This document shows, piece by piece, positions 63,868-64,000 of a stretch of DNA of 64,000 nt (its first letter is position 1; every line of letters starts with the position of its first letter). The notes under the pieces were generated by a model. That model did not search any database and was not told where the DNA came from. It saw only the letters and a list, made by a program, of their open reading frames with translations. The position numbers and the translations under genes are program-made. This DNA comes from Prosapia bicincta (taxonomy: Eukaryota; Arthropoda; Insecta; Hemiptera; Cercopidae). The stretch lies in assembly GCA_036971475.1 (NCBI GenBank), contig JBAIZL010000001.1, forward strand, positions 154,042,044-154,106,043. Reading direction: 5' to 3'.

Positions 63868-64000
63868 ATAGATTTGGTTGTAATTTTGTACAACATTACT
63901 GTAAACTTATATTAAAATAAACTTTTGAAGTATCCAGTTAGGATGGATTTGGCTGTAATTTTATACATGTAACTAAACAAATCTACACTTAGCCTATAAG
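63868..64000. repeat. Foldback-family repeat units at window edge
   Basis: GGATAGATTTGGTTGTAATT and TTGAAGTATCCAGTTAGGAT match the 78-base unit of the foldback elements. The copy continues past the window. Confidence 0.75.

Noticed and set aside
62537..64000. Second Vps13 exon
   Set aside because: Looked for the expected continuation (VVLxNLxI-type sequence after an AG); only AT-rich intron and foldback repeats are present.

Overview
The window is AT-rich animal nuclear DNA with long introns, GT-AG splice sites, AT microsatellites and many decayed transposons. The three host genes (an AGAP/centaurin-gamma, a cytosolic Hsc70 and Vps13) and the transposon mix (mariner, Tigger/pogo, hAT, piggyBac, Penelope-like, RNase H-bearing LINEs) fit an insect. 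A hemipteran-sized genome is plausible, but the sequence alone does not fix the order. Nothing prokaryotic is present. || Layout. 28-2007 holds two nonautonomous DNA transposons. 2119-33992 (+) holds the last ten coding exons of an AGAP/CenG1A Arf-GAP gene; its GTPase-like N-terminus must lie left of the window. All nine introns keep frame, giving 504 residues of split PH domain, ArfGAP zinc finger and ankyrin repeats. Its introns are packed with transposon relics. 34.9-47.7 kb is a convergent intergenic region with a hAT element carrying a nested LINE, an apparently intact mariner, a nearly full-length Tigger element with a nested Penelope tail, and a Penelope-like fragment. 47920-57790 (-) is a four-coding-exon Hsc70 of 647 residues ending EEVD, with a further 5' UTR intron. 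62434-62536 (+) is the first coding exon of Vps13, divergent from Hsc70; the rest lies beyond the window. The 4.6 kb between the two start codons holds a Penelope-like fragment and a foldback element built of tandem repeats. || Most interesting signal. Several repeats tied to Penelope-like elements (PLEs) carry hammerhead-ribozyme-like cores on the sense strand. One (3262-3299, minus) matches the canonical core CUGANGA...GAAA with 5-bp stem I. Another (33029-33074, minus), in a short ORF-less palindromic insert, matches everywhere except C3 to U and G8 to A, which together would preserve the 3-8 base pair. A third family of PLE tails has the same U3/A8 combination. Hammerheads in PLEs are known; the recurring U3-A8 core, the extra A before stem II and the short palindromic stem III are what deserve testing. 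|| The host genes are ordinary housekeeping functions (Arf GTPase regulation, protein folding, lipid transfer at membrane contacts) and show no functional operon-like link.
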